Source: CAIWHR01 sp040006895 (GTDB taxonomy: Bacteria > Pseudomonadota > Gammaproteobacteria > Burkholderiales > Casimicrobiaceae). From it: a stretch of 42,487 nucleotides of DNA. The stretch covers positions 1 through 42,487 of the forward strand of contig JBDTWB010000009.1 in the NCBI GenBank assembly GCA_040006895.1, in the 5' to 3' direction. Numbering within the stretch: the first letter of the stretch is position 1; each line of letters begins with the position of its first letter. Position numbers and translations under genes: made by a program. Under the pieces are notes generated by a model. That model was given only the letters and a program-made list of their open reading frames with translations. It ran no database searches and was not told the origin of the DNA. Below are positions 18,701 to 25,975 of the stretch, in pieces.

Positions 18701-19256
18701 CGCGCAGGCCGAGGACCTCACCGAGGCGATGTCCACGCTGGAAAACGCGATCCGGCAGATCGACAAGGAATCGCGCCAGCTGCTGCAGCAGACCTTCGAG
18801 ACGGTGAACCAGAACTTCTCGCAGCTCTTCCCGGCGCTATTTGGAGGCGGGCGCGCCGAGCTCCTGCTTACCGGCGACGAGATTCTCGACTCCGGCGTGC
18901 AGGTCGTCGCCCAGCCGCCGGGCAAGCGCAACACGTCCATCCACCTGCTATCGGGCGGCGAGAAGGCGCTCACCGCCATCTCGCTGGTATTCGCATTGTT
19001 CCAGATCAATCCGGCGCCGTTCTGCCTGCTCGACGAGGTCGACGCGCCGCTCGACGATCCCAATGCCGAGCGCTTTTGCAAGATGGTCCGCACCATGTCA
19101 GCGCAGACCCAATTCCTGTTCATCTCCCATAACAAGATCACCATGGAGATGGCGAGCCAGCTCGTCGGCATCACGATGCCGGAGCCGGGCGTCTCGCGCG
19201 TCGTGCAGGTCGACATCGGCGAAGCTCTCGAGCTCGCGGAAGCCGGCGCGGCATGA
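15720..19256 (+). CDS. smc: Chromosome segregation protein SMC
   Basis: A 1178-aa SMC ATPase that, with ScpA and ScpB, compacts and segregates the chromosome. The N-terminal head has Walker A GPNGCGKSN (31-39). A long heptad-type coiled coil runs about 170-480, the hinge lies about 500-620, and the return coiled coil about 630-990. The C-terminal head has the signature LLSGGEKAL and Walker B FCLLDEVDAPLDDPN. The start is TTG 15720, chosen because MRLTHIKLAGFKSFVDPT is the fixed family N-terminus. No Shine-Dalgarno-like sequence precedes it, so translation may be weak. It is followed by zipA and ligA, the usual betaproteobacterial order. scpA and scpB are not in the window. Confidence 0.96.
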   Translation: MRLTHIKLAGFKSFVDPTAIGTPGQLVGIVGPNGCGKSNVIDAVRWVLGESKASALRGESMQDVIFNGAGERKPVGRASVELHFNNDQGRIGGQWGQYAEISIKRVLTRDGDSSYYINNIPVRRRDIHDLFLGTGLGPRAYAIIEQGMISRVIEAKPEELRIFLEEAAGVSKYKERRKETEGRLADTRENLLRVEDIRNELGQQLEKLEGQAKIATEYRDLEGRLKHTQQLLWFSKQQDAVRARERHTSEIASLTVALEGLQSEVRAIEANLEHLRTHHYAAGDALHDKQGAFYAANAEVTRLEQQLAFARENETRLTQQVAQVTVQLRAIEGQRTGVAESQAQAEGMLTTCLAQRDAAATEEREATAALPPLEEAVRAAAAVTTELQQKIALGEQAIRVIETRRDNTTRLLVQLTQRRGRLEAERDGLQAPVTDEIAAIDQQLAEERTALATQEARMGDLREAVQALQERRRGAGETAQTAERGLGELEARVQALSALQAKIGQGKDRSQWLQEHGLAGAHRLFSALDIDPAWNDALEAVLRERLEAIELAALDDTLGWVGEGRSPPGRLAAYAADSGLSAGLDDQQASTPDALLGKLRTTGANVLRLLADWLRGVRCSERLDDALRRRAELGAGEAFVTPEGHLVTAQAVSFFAPDNELHGVLSRQRELAELEQAVGGARDRASAARLGRTEVEAELERSQKDYHAESQAWSSQQRRCHDLELELVQLTQAEQAAERRRAQILQELTDLDTQETAEAATMDGLGAELANAQSHLHDERAAQEYARHGRNEAEVALARGRERVRLGERAAQEAAFAERSARDRLAELERRREALAQQLAQQLGLLDQLTSERAAIDWTPLEEALQRQLATRGEAEQALAAARDVLEGLGGQLRAAEEARLSTEQRLDPARTRIADMRLKEQAAALQEQQFAEQLAEIQSDLVALPEALKAFGSKAGLPPEIERLQKAIEDLGAVNLAALDELGMAQERKNYLDAQAEDLTEAMSTLENAIRQIDKESRQLLQQTFETVNQNFSQLFPALFGGGRAELLLTGDEILDSGVQVVAQPPGKRNTSIHLLSGGEKALTAISLVFALFQINPAPFCLLDEVDAPLDDPNAERFCKMVRTMSAQTQFLFISHNKITMEMASQLVGITMPEPGVSRVVQVDIGEALELAEAGAA

Positions 19257-19286
19257 GGCAGACCCGACGCCCCGCTGCTGCAGCGC

Positions 19287-19292
19287 TATAAT
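19287..19292 (+). promoter_or_regulatory. -10 element (TATAAT) of zipA
   Basis: A perfect TATAAT 31 bases after the smc stop and 45 bases before the zipA ATG, in the block GCTATAATCG also found before smc. No -35 match. It suggests zipA can be transcribed on its own. Confidence 0.5.
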
Positions 19293-19337
19293 CGACGCCG
19301 CCAGAACTTTCCAACTTCGCAACTTGATCGCACCCGC

Positions 19338-20594
19338 ATGACCTCGCTGCAAGTCGGACTCATCATCGCGGGAATCGCGCTCGTCGTCGGCGTGATCATC
19401 TACAACTGGGTGCAGGAAAGGCGGGTACGTACGCGCCTGGATGCGTCCTTCGGCAATCTGGGGGCTGCCAACAGCAAGCCCGCGGGGACACCGCCCGGGG
19501 CGAATGTCGACCGGGTCGAGCCGACATTCGGACAGCGCGCGGCCGATGAGCCGATGCTCACGCGCGCCGCCGTTGCCAGTCCCGGCACGTCTGCTCGCCC
19601 CCGCGCCGGTGGCGGGGACGATGACGCCGGCTTCGAATTGCCGGTCAAGGTGCAGAAGAGCGTTCCGGTCGATGAGGCCATGGCCGACGAATCCGACCGC
19701 GCCGAGCCCGCCAGTCTCCGCGACGGCCCAGGAACACCGCCCGCCGCGGAACGCGTGGTGCATGCCGACGGGCACGGCGCGCAGCCCGATCCCGAGATCG
19801 AATGCATCATCGCCATGCAGCCATCCCGCCCGGTGGCGGCACGGGCGCTTGGCGAGGCCCTGGACGCACGACTCGGCAAGCGGCTGCGCTGGTTCGGCCG
19901 CCGTAGTGCGGGCATGCCATGGCAACTCCTCCGGCCCGAAACCGCCGGCGAGCTCATCGATATCGTCGCGTGTCTGCTGCTGGCCGACCGTGCAGGCGCG
20001 GCGAGTGCGCCGATGCTGGAAGCCTTCGTCGCGCTCGTCACCGAAGTGGCCCCGGACCTGCCGGCCACCGTGATTGCGCCGCAGGTACAGCGGGAAGCGG
20101 CCCGCGCCGAGAGTCTCGACCGCCTCTGCGCCGAGCACGACGTGCAGATCGGGCTCACCGTCCTCAAGGAGTCGACGCCGGATATCCCGGGCACGCGACT
20201 GCGCGGCGTCGCCGAAGCCGCAGGTTTCCGCCTTGCCGGGGGCCGGTTCGAATGGGTCCAGGAAGAGAGCGGTGCGACCCTCTATGCGCTGCAGAACTTT
20301 CGTGCCGAGCCCTTCACGCCCGAGCACCTGCGGACCAGTGCCACGCCGGGTGCGGTGTTCTTGCTGGACGTGCCGCGGGTCGCGGACCCCGCGCGGGTCT
20401 TCGACCACATGAAGATGGCCGCCAAGCGGATGGCGCACGCGCTCGATGCCGCCCTGGTCGATGACAACCGCCGGCCGCTTGACGACCATGCGTTGACGGC
20501 GATCCGAAACCACGTGGCCAAGACTGCAGCGGGTCTCCAGGCGGTCCAGATCGAGCCCGGTAGCCCCCGGGCGATGGCCCTGTTTGGCGGCTAG
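19338..20594 (+). CDS. zipA: Cell division protein ZipA
   Basis: A 418-aa inner-membrane protein that tethers FtsZ to the membrane at the division site. A single N-terminal transmembrane helix (about residues 6-24, GLIIAGIALVVGVIIY) is followed by the basic stretch QERRVRTRLD. A long low-complexity Pro/Ala/Gly and acidic linker runs about 40-150. The C-terminal ZipA FtsZ-binding domain lies at about 150-410, with GLTVLKESTPDIPGTRLRGV and GAVFLLDVPRVADP. It is longer than E. coli ZipA (328 aa), mostly through the linker and an insertion. The family match at the C-terminus is weaker by eye; gene order strongly supports the call. Confidence 0.85.
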   Translation: MTSLQVGLIIAGIALVVGVIIYNWVQERRVRTRLDASFGNLGAANSKPAGTPPGANVDRVEPTFGQRAADEPMLTRAAVASPGTSARPRAGGGDDDAGFELPVKVQKSVPVDEAMADESDRAEPASLRDGPGTPPAAERVVHADGHGAQPDPEIECIIAMQPSRPVAARALGEALDARLGKRLRWFGRRSAGMPWQLLRPETAGELIDIVACLLLADRAGAASAPMLEAFVALVTEVAPDLPATVIAPQVQREAARAESLDRLCAEHDVQIGLTVLKESTPDIPGTRLRGVAEAAGFRLAGGRFEWVQEESGATLYALQNFRAEPFTPEHLRTSATPGAVFLLDVPRVADPARVFDHMKMAAKRMAHALDAALVDDNRRPLDDHALTAIRNHVAKTAAGLQAVQIEPGSPRAMALFGG

Positions 20595-20636
20595 CGCCCG
20601 CCCTCCGACTGCCGCCACTGGCCGGGGGAACGTGGC

Positions 20637-22697
20637 GTGAGCACCAAGAGTGGGGGCGCATCGGCGTCGCCGGGAGCGGCGGTACGCGCACGCGCCACCG
20701 CCCTGCGCGAAGCCCTCGCGGCCCACGATCACGCCTACTACGTGCTCGATGCGCCGTCGATCAGCGACGCCGAATACGATGCGCTATTCCGCGAGCTAGT
20801 CGGGCTCGAGGCCCTCCATCCCGGGTTGATCGTCGCCGACTCACCCACTCAGCGCGTAGGCGGCAAACGGCTGGCGGCCTTTGCGCCGGTACGCCACGCC
20901 GTGCCCATGCTGTCGATCCGCACGGAAACCGACACCACCGCCACCGGTGCGGAAAAGTTCGATGTCCGGATTCGCCGTGAGCTCGGGCTCGGCGTGGATG
21001 GGCCCCCCGTGGAGTACATGGCCGAGCTCAAGTTCGACGGGCTTGCCATCAGCCTTCGCTACGAAGCGGGCGTCCTCGCCATCGCAGCGACCCGCGGCGA
21101 TGGCCAAGTGGGCGAGGACGTGACCCAGAACGCGCGGACCATCCGTGCGATCCCGACGCGGCTCGCCGGCCGGAATCCGCCGGAGGTCCTCGAAGTGCGC
21201 GGGGAGGTCTACATGCGCCGCCGCGACTTCGAGGCGCTCAATGCCCGCCAGCAGGAAGCGGGCGAGAAGCTCTACATCAACCCGCGCAACACCGCGGCCG
21301 GCGCCGTCCGGCAGCTCGATCCGGCGATCACGGCGAAGCGCCCCCTGCAGTTTTTTGCCTATGGCATCGGTGAGACCCGTGGCTTTGCCATACCCGCGAC
21401 GCATGCCGGGGTGCTGGACGCGCTCGAAACCTTTGGCATTCCTGTGAGCCGCGACCGGCGGGTGGCGCGCGGTGCGACGGCGCTCATGGCGTTCTACGAC
21501 GATGTGCGGAGCCGCCGGTCGGGCCTGCTTTTTGAGATCGATGGCGTGGTCTACAAGGTGAATGCTCTCGACCTGCAGCAGCGCCTTGGTTTCGTGTCGC
21601 GCGAGCCACGCTTCGCCGTCGCCCACAAGTTCGCCGCCGAGGAGGCGAGCACGACGGTGGAGGAGATCGGCGTGCAGGTCGGCCGCACCGGCGCGATCAC
21701 TCCGGTCGCGCGCCTCGCGCCGGTGTTCGTCGGCGGGGTGACGGTGACCAACTGCACTCTGCACAACGAGGACGAGGTGCGACGCAAGGACGTGCACGTG
21801 GGCGACACTGTCGTGGTGCGGCGTGCGGGCGACGTCATCCCCGAGATCGTGCGGGCGGTGGCCGACCGACGACCGGCCGGGGCGCGGCCGTTCGTCATGC
21901 CCACGACCTGCCCTGAATGCGGCTCCGCCATCGAGCGACTGCCCGACGAGGCGGTGGCACGCTGCACCGGAGGGCTGGTCTGTCCGGCCCAGCGCAAGCA
22001 GGCGCTGCTCCATTTCGCAAGTCGACGCGCCATGGACATCGAGGGTCTCGGCGACAAGCTCGTCGATCAACTGGTCGACGCGGGCATGGTGCGCACCGCT
22101 GCCGAGCTCTATGGACTGGGCCTATCTGCCTTGACCGGCCTCGAGCGGATGGCGGAGAAATCCGCGGGCAACGTGGTTGCCGCGATCGAACGCAGCAAGG
22201 TCACGACCCTCGAGCGCTTCATCTTCGCGCTGGGCATTCGCCATGTCGGGGAATCGACCGCCCGCGATCTCGCCCGGCACTTCGGCAGCCTCGAACCGAT
22301 CGTCGCCGCCGACGAGGCGGCGTTGCTCGAGGTTCCCGACGTCGGGCCGGTGCTGGCCGAAAGCATCGCGCATTTCTTCGGGGAAGGGCACAATCGCGAA
22401 GTCATCGAGCAGTTGCGCGTGGCCGGTGTGCACTGGCCGGAGCACGCCCCGCAGCGTGTCGCCCCGGGTCCGCTCGCCGGTTCGACATTCGTCCTGACCG
22501 GCACCCTGCCAAGCCTGACGCGCGACGATGCCAAGGCGATGATCGAGGCTGCCGGCGGCAAGGTGGCAGGGAGCGTGTCGAAGAAGACCCATTTTGTCGT
22601 GGCGGGAGAGGACGCCGGCAGCAAGTTCGAGCGCGCCCAGACGCTCGGCATTTCCATCCTCGACGAAGCCGGACTGCGCAAGCTTCTCGAGTCCTGA
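20637..22697 (+). CDS. ligA: NAD-dependent DNA ligase LigA
   Basis: A 686-aa ligase that seals nicks in replication and repair using NAD. Domain Ia (residues about 20-75) has HDHAYYVLDAPSISDAEYD. The adenylation motif AELKFDG has the active lysine at K132. The OB domain follows. The zinc finger has four cysteines (CPECG, then RCTGGLVC). The HhH region includes FIFALGIRHVGES and LLEVPDVGPVLAESI. A C-terminal BRCT domain runs from about 605. Start is GTG 20637 with GGGGGAA upstream. It lies 42 bases after zipA. Confidence 0.96.
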   Translation: MSTKSGGASASPGAAVRARATALREALAAHDHAYYVLDAPSISDAEYDALFRELVGLEALHPGLIVADSPTQRVGGKRLAAFAPVRHAVPMLSIRTETDTTATGAEKFDVRIRRELGLGVDGPPVEYMAELKFDGLAISLRYEAGVLAIAATRGDGQVGEDVTQNARTIRAIPTRLAGRNPPEVLEVRGEVYMRRRDFEALNARQQEAGEKLYINPRNTAAGAVRQLDPAITAKRPLQFFAYGIGETRGFAIPATHAGVLDALETFGIPVSRDRRVARGATALMAFYDDVRSRRSGLLFEIDGVVYKVNALDLQQRLGFVSREPRFAVAHKFAAEEASTTVEEIGVQVGRTGAITPVARLAPVFVGGVTVTNCTLHNEDEVRRKDVHVGDTVVVRRAGDVIPEIVRAVADRRPAGARPFVMPTTCPECGSAIERLPDEAVARCTGGLVCPAQRKQALLHFASRRAMDIEGLGDKLVDQLVDAGMVRTAAELYGLGLSALTGLERMAEKSAGNVVAAIERSKVTTLERFIFALGIRHVGESTARDLARHFGSLEPIVAADEAALLEVPDVGPVLAESIAHFFGEGHNREVIEQLRVAGVHWPEHAPQRVAPGPLAGSTFVLTGTLPSLTRDDAKAMIEAAGGKVAGSVSKKTHFVVAGEDAGSKFERAQTLGISILDEAGLRKLLES

Positions 22698-22727
22698 AAG
22701 CCTCGAAAAACCCCGGACGTGCCGACC

Positions 22728-23600
22728 ATGACGCGTATCACCAAGGCCGTTTTCCCCGTCGCCGGATTCGGCAGCCGCTTCCTTCCCGCCACCAAGGCAT
22801 CCCCCAAGGAGATGCTGCCGGTCGTCGACAAGCCGCTGATCCAGTACGCCGTCGAGGAAGCCGCCGCGGCGGGCATCACCGACATGATCTTCATCACCGG
22901 GCGCAACAAGCGGGCAATCGAGGACCACTTCGACAAGGCCTACGAGCTCGAGACCGAGCTCGCGGCGCGCAACAAGATGGACCTGCTGGAAACGGTGCGG
23001 GCGGCGACCCCGGCCGGGGTCAACTGCATCTATATTCGCCAGCCGGAGGCGCTGGGGCTCGGGCACGCCGTCCTATGTGCCGCGCCAGCGGTCGGCAATG
23101 AGCCGTTTGCCGTGCTGCTTGCCGACGACCTGATCGACGCCGAAGTGCCGGTCATGCGCCAGATGACCGATCTCGCCGAGCGTGAGGGCTGCTCCGTGAT
23201 CGGGGTGATGAGCGTCGCCGCGGCGGACGTATCGAGTTACGGCATCGTCGAGAGCTCGGGTGGAGACGGGCGGGGGCGGACGACCGCCATCGAGCGCATC
23301 GTCGAGAAGCCCAAGACCGGCACGACCGCCTCGCGGCTGGCGGTGGTCGGGCGTTACGTGCTCATGCCCCGGATCTTCCACCACTTGCGCACCATGCCCG
23401 CTGGCACGGGTGGCGAGATCCAGCTCACCGACGGCATTGCCCGCCTGCTGGAGGAGGAACGCGTCCTGGCCTATGCTTTCGAGGGGCATCGCTACGACTG
23501 TGGCAGCAAGCTCGGCTATCTCGAGGCAACCGTGGAGTTCGGGTTGAAGCATCCGGAGCTGGCCAAGGCATTCGCGCACTACCTGCGCAACCGCGGCTAG
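22728..23600 (+). CDS. galU: UTP-glucose-1-phosphate uridylyltransferase
   Basis: 290 aa from ATG 22728; a GTG nine bases earlier is possible, but the ATG gives the family start MTRITKAVFPVAGFG. The enzyme makes UDP-glucose from UTP and glucose-1-phosphate for LPS core, capsule and trehalose routes. The nucleotide-binding signature is GFGSRFLPATKASPKEML. IVEKPKTG and GGEIQLTDGI are also typical. It follows ligA by 30 bases and could be co-transcribed. It converges on the haloacid dehalogenase gene. Confidence 0.95.
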   Translation: MTRITKAVFPVAGFGSRFLPATKASPKEMLPVVDKPLIQYAVEEAAAAGITDMIFITGRNKRAIEDHFDKAYELETELAARNKMDLLETVRAATPAGVNCIYIRQPEALGLGHAVLCAAPAVGNEPFAVLLADDLIDAEVPVMRQMTDLAEREGCSVIGVMSVAAADVSSYGIVESSGGDGRGRTTAIERIVEKPKTGTTASRLAVVGRYVLMPRIFHHLRTMPAGTGGEIQLTDGIARLLEEERVLAYAFEGHRYDCGSKLGYLEATVEFGLKHPELAKAFAHYLRNRG

Positions 23601-23620
23601 CCGGGAGGCGCCGCGCGGGT

Positions 23621-24313
23621 TCAGGGCGGCGCATCGAAGCCGGCAACCGCCGCCGGCAGGTCGGTCAGGCTTTTCAGGATGCGATCGGGGGGCGGTCCAT
23701 GCCGGTCGACAGGTGCGCCGGCCCGGTTGATCCAGAACGTGGTGAAGCCGAAAGCGCGCGCGCCGATCGCATCCCAGCCATTCGACGACACGAACCCGAT
23801 GGCCCGTGATGGCACCGCCAGCGCCGCCACCGCCAAGGCGTAAACGCGCGGACTGGGTTTGAAGGTGCCGGCGGGTTCGACGGTCAGGATGCCGTCGATG
23901 TTCGGCTGCAGCGCGCTCTGGGCCACGAGTGGCTCGAGCATCGCGCGCGAGCCGTTGGACAGGATCCATCGGGGGCGGGGCGCCAGCTGGGCCAGCGCGT
24001 CGGCCGCTTCCGGAAACGGATCGAGCGCACGATAGCTCGCGAGCAGCGTGTCGCGTTCGTGCCCGGTCGCCGCGAGCCCCAGACTTTCCAGCGCATAGTC
24101 GAGGGCGTTGGCGGTGACCGCTGCGAAATCGGCGTCCATCCCCGCCCCCCCGTGCATCAGGCTGGTGAGCCAGGTGTACTCGAGCTGCTTGGTACGCCAT
24201 TGCTGCGAAAGCGCCGCGCCGCGGCCCGGGAACAGGGTCTCGGCGTGTCGCGTCACCGAGTGCACGTCGAACAGCGTGCCGTACGCGTCGAATACCAGTG
24301 CCGCGAGTGCCAT
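23621..24313 (-). CDS. (S)-2-haloacid dehalogenase type II (HAD superfamily)
   Basis: 230 aa. The HAD nucleophile is D9 in LVFDAYGTLFD. Motif II is LSNGSRAM, the lysine lies in FKPSPRVYALA, and FVSSNGWDAIGARAFGFTTFWINR is the type II haloacid dehalogenase ending. The family hydrolyses short-chain 2-haloacids such as 2-chloropropionate to 2-hydroxyacids; many members act on other small substrates, so specificity is inferred. A GGAGG ribosome site precedes the ATG. It lies downstream of, and separated by a terminator from, tRNA-Val on the same strand. Confidence 0.9.
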   Translation of the reverse strand: MALAALVFDAYGTLFDVHSVTRHAETLFPGRGAALSQQWRTKQLEYTWLTSLMHGGAGMDADFAAVTANALDYALESLGLAATGHERDTLLASYRALDPFPEAADALAQLAPRPRWILSNGSRAMLEPLVAQSALQPNIDGILTVEPAGTFKPSPRVYALAVAALAVPSRAIGFVSSNGWDAIGARAFGFTTFWINRAGAPVDRHGPPPDRILKSLTDLPAAVAGFDAPP

Positions 24314-24338
24314 GGTCGATCCTCCAATCCGGCTGGCG

Positions 24339-24372
24339 AAAAAAAAGGGGGTTACCGTTGAAGGTAACCCCC
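24339..24372 (-). terminator. Intrinsic terminator of tRNA-Val
   Basis: On the minus strand a perfect 10-bp stem (GGGGGTTACC/GGTAACCCCC, arms 24363-24372 and 24347-24356) with a 6-base loop is followed by eight T (24346-24339). It begins 12 bases after the tRNA 3' end. It also shields the dehalogenase gene from tRNA transcription. Confidence 0.92.
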
Positions 24373-24383
24373 GCGGTTCAACG

Positions 24384-24458
24384 TGGTGGGCGATACTGGG
24401 ATCGAACCAGTGACCCCTGCCGTGTGAAGGCAGTGCTCTACCGCTGAGCTAACCGCCC
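24384..24458 (-). tRNA. tRNA-Val (anticodon CAC)
   Basis: A 75-base cloverleaf on the minus strand. The acceptor is GGGCGGT/ATCGCCC. The anticodon stem CTGCC/GGCAG holds the loop TTCACAC, giving anticodon CAC (codon GUG). The T stem is ACTGG/CCAGT with loop TTCGATC. The 3' end is ACCA with CCA encoded. It has a good promoter (24482-24511) and its own terminator (24339-24372), so it is a single-gene unit. Confidence 0.95.
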
Positions 24459-24481
24459 CGCGAACCCAGACAGGAGCCGGC

Positions 24482-24511
24482 ATTTAACCATGGCCCCCGA
24501 TGGAGGGTCAA
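24482..24511 (-). promoter_or_regulatory. Sigma70 promoter of tRNA-Val
   Basis: On the minus strand TTGACC (24511-24506), an 18-bp spacer, and TTAAAT (24487-24482), with TGG directly before the -10 as an extended -10. The -10 ends 23 bases before the tRNA 5' end. Confidence 0.72.
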
Positions 24512-24528
24512 ACCAGTCCGGGGAGCCT

Positions 24529-24549
24529 TGTCCAGGATTATCCTGGACA
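24529..24549. promoter_or_regulatory. Perfect 21-bp palindrome, operator-like
   Basis: Arms TGTCCAGGAT (24529-24538) and ATCCTGGACA (24540-24549) are exact inverted copies around a single central T. Size and symmetry fit a dimeric repressor or activator site (GntR- or TetR-like). It lies 17 bases upstream of the tRNA-Val -35 and far (about 640 bases) from the next gene on the right. The protein that binds it is unknown. Confidence 0.55.
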
Positions 24550-25152
24550 CGAACGAACCAATCCGGTGCATCTACGTGGGACCCCGGACGCCGTCCCAGC
24601 CCCCGCGCGGCTCTCCCAAGCACGCGCTAACTCCGTGTCGCCGTTCTGGAATCAGCCGCCGGTCCGGCCCGGCGGCGGGCTTGGTCAAGGGCGCCGAGCA
24701 CCCCATCGGGGGCCCGGTCTGTCCGTGGTAAGTACGCCCAGTCCGGGTGGGGGCACCTCGCTGGAGAAGGTGCCGCGGACCGCCTCCGACCCGGCCATTT
24801 CAGAGGGACGATGCACGCTCGTGCTGCCGCCTGCCACTGCGTCGGTTTGGTGTGCGCGTGCAGCGTCGGGCTTGGCAGGGCAGGGCGACGCGGCGGCGCT
24901 GCGAGGAGACGGCGACGACCTAGCATCCCGTTGCGCAGGGCCGGCATGCCGCATGCGCGGCGTGCGCGAATTGCACGTCGCGCGGGCGCGCAGCGCTGCC
25001 GGTGGTGATGTTGCGCAGTCGCTGCACGCTGCAGCGGCGAGTGCCATCTGTCCTTGACAATCTTGCACCGCCTTTGGAGTCGTGCGCTCTGCGCGCCAAC
25101 GCACCCGTGCATCGCGCCGCGCGACGCAGTTGGGAGGTCGCGGCGGCGCGGT
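24550..25152. other. Gene-free stretch upstream of the Anbu gene
   Basis: About 600 bases of GC-rich sequence with no supported gene. Several open frames cross it on both strands, but they have no family motif or ribosome site and skewed composition (many R, A, P, G). A TTGACA at about 25055 has no matching -10. It may be the remains of a lost gene whose operator is the palindrome at 24529-24549; this is inference. Confidence 0.5.
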
Positions 25153-25161
25153 TGGTAGAAT
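25153..25161 (+). promoter_or_regulatory. Extended -10 of the Anbu gene
   Basis: TGG directly followed by TAGAAT, an extended -10, 26 bases before the ATG at 25188. There is no -35 at 17 bp, which extended -10 promoters can do without. Confidence 0.5.
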
Positions 25162-25187
25162 CCGGTTTTTCACGCACCAGGCAGACG

Positions 25188-25916
25188 ATGACCTACTGTG
25201 TGGCCATGCAACTCGATGCCGGAATGGTGTTCGCCTCGGATTCACGCACCAACGCGGGAGTCGACCAGGTCGCCCGGTTCTCCAAGATGCATCCCTTCGT
25301 CCGGGACGGCGACCGTGTCATCGTCGCCCTGTCGGCGGGGAACCTCTCGATCACCCAGAATGCGGTCAACCTGCTCGATCAGCGCGCCAAGGCGGGCGAC
25401 AACCGCATGCATGTCTGGAACGCGACCTCCCTGTACGAAGTCGCCCGTCTTTTCGGCGACGCGCTGCGGGAGGTCAAGAGCCGCGACGCCCCGTACCTCA
25501 TGCAGAACAACATCGACGCCGGGGCGACCTTCCTCGTCGGTGGCCAGATTGCCGGGGAGGGTTGCCGGCTGTTCCACATCTACAGCGAAGGCAATTTCAT
25601 CGAGGCATCCGCGGAGACCTGCTACTTCCAGACCGGGGAAACGAAGTATGGCAAGCCGATCATCGACCGGGTGATCACCCGCCAGACCAGCCTCACCGAG
25701 GCCACCAAGTGCACGCTCGTTTCGTTCGACTCGACGATGCGCTCGAACATCTCGGTGGGCTTGCCGATCGATCTGCTGACCTACGAGACCGACACCTTGC
25801 GGGTGCGGCAGAAGCGCCGCATCGACGAGCAGGATCCCTATTTCCGCATGCTGCACGTCCAATGGGGCGAGGGGCTGCGGAAGGTTTTCTCCGAACTACC
25901 CGACCCCGACTGGTGA
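25188..25916 (+). CDS. Anbu-type proteasome-like peptidase (Ntn hydrolase)
   Basis: 242 aa from ATG 25188. After loss of Met the protein begins with a threonine, the expected nucleophile of the proteasome fold. Counting it as Thr1, D17 lies in the conserved ASDSRTNAG block and K32 in RFSKMH, matching the Thr1/Asp17/Lys33 set of 20S beta subunits within one position. Other fixed parts are SAGNLSITQ, GATFLVGGQI and FDSTMRSNISVGLP. This is the family called Anbu, or proteasome-type protease, found in many proteobacteria and known to form open ring or helix assemblies. Usual neighbours (alpha-E/DUF403, transglutaminase-like and ATP-grasp proteins) are absent here. It is followed 59 bases later by gltX. 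Confidence 0.92.
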   Translation: MTYCVAMQLDAGMVFASDSRTNAGVDQVARFSKMHPFVRDGDRVIVALSAGNLSITQNAVNLLDQRAKAGDNRMHVWNATSLYEVARLFGDALREVKSRDAPYLMQNNIDAGATFLVGGQIAGEGCRLFHIYSEGNFIEASAETCYFQTGETKYGKPIIDRVITRQTSLTEATKCTLVSFDSTMRSNISVGLPIDLLTYETDTLRVRQKRRIDEQDPYFRMLHVQWGEGLRKVFSELPDPDW

Positions 25917-25975
25917 GCACGATCGGCGGTCAGGACGGCGCCGCGCCGACTTCCCAGGTATCCACACCACCGCGT

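Noticed and set aside
25055..25060. TTGACA as a -35 for the Anbu gene
   Set aside because: No -10 at 16-18 bp; the extended -10 at 25153-25161 is better placed.
24500..25112. Open frames on both strands in the gap before the Anbu gene
   Set aside because: No family motif, no ribosome site, skewed residue content, and mutually overlapping frames.
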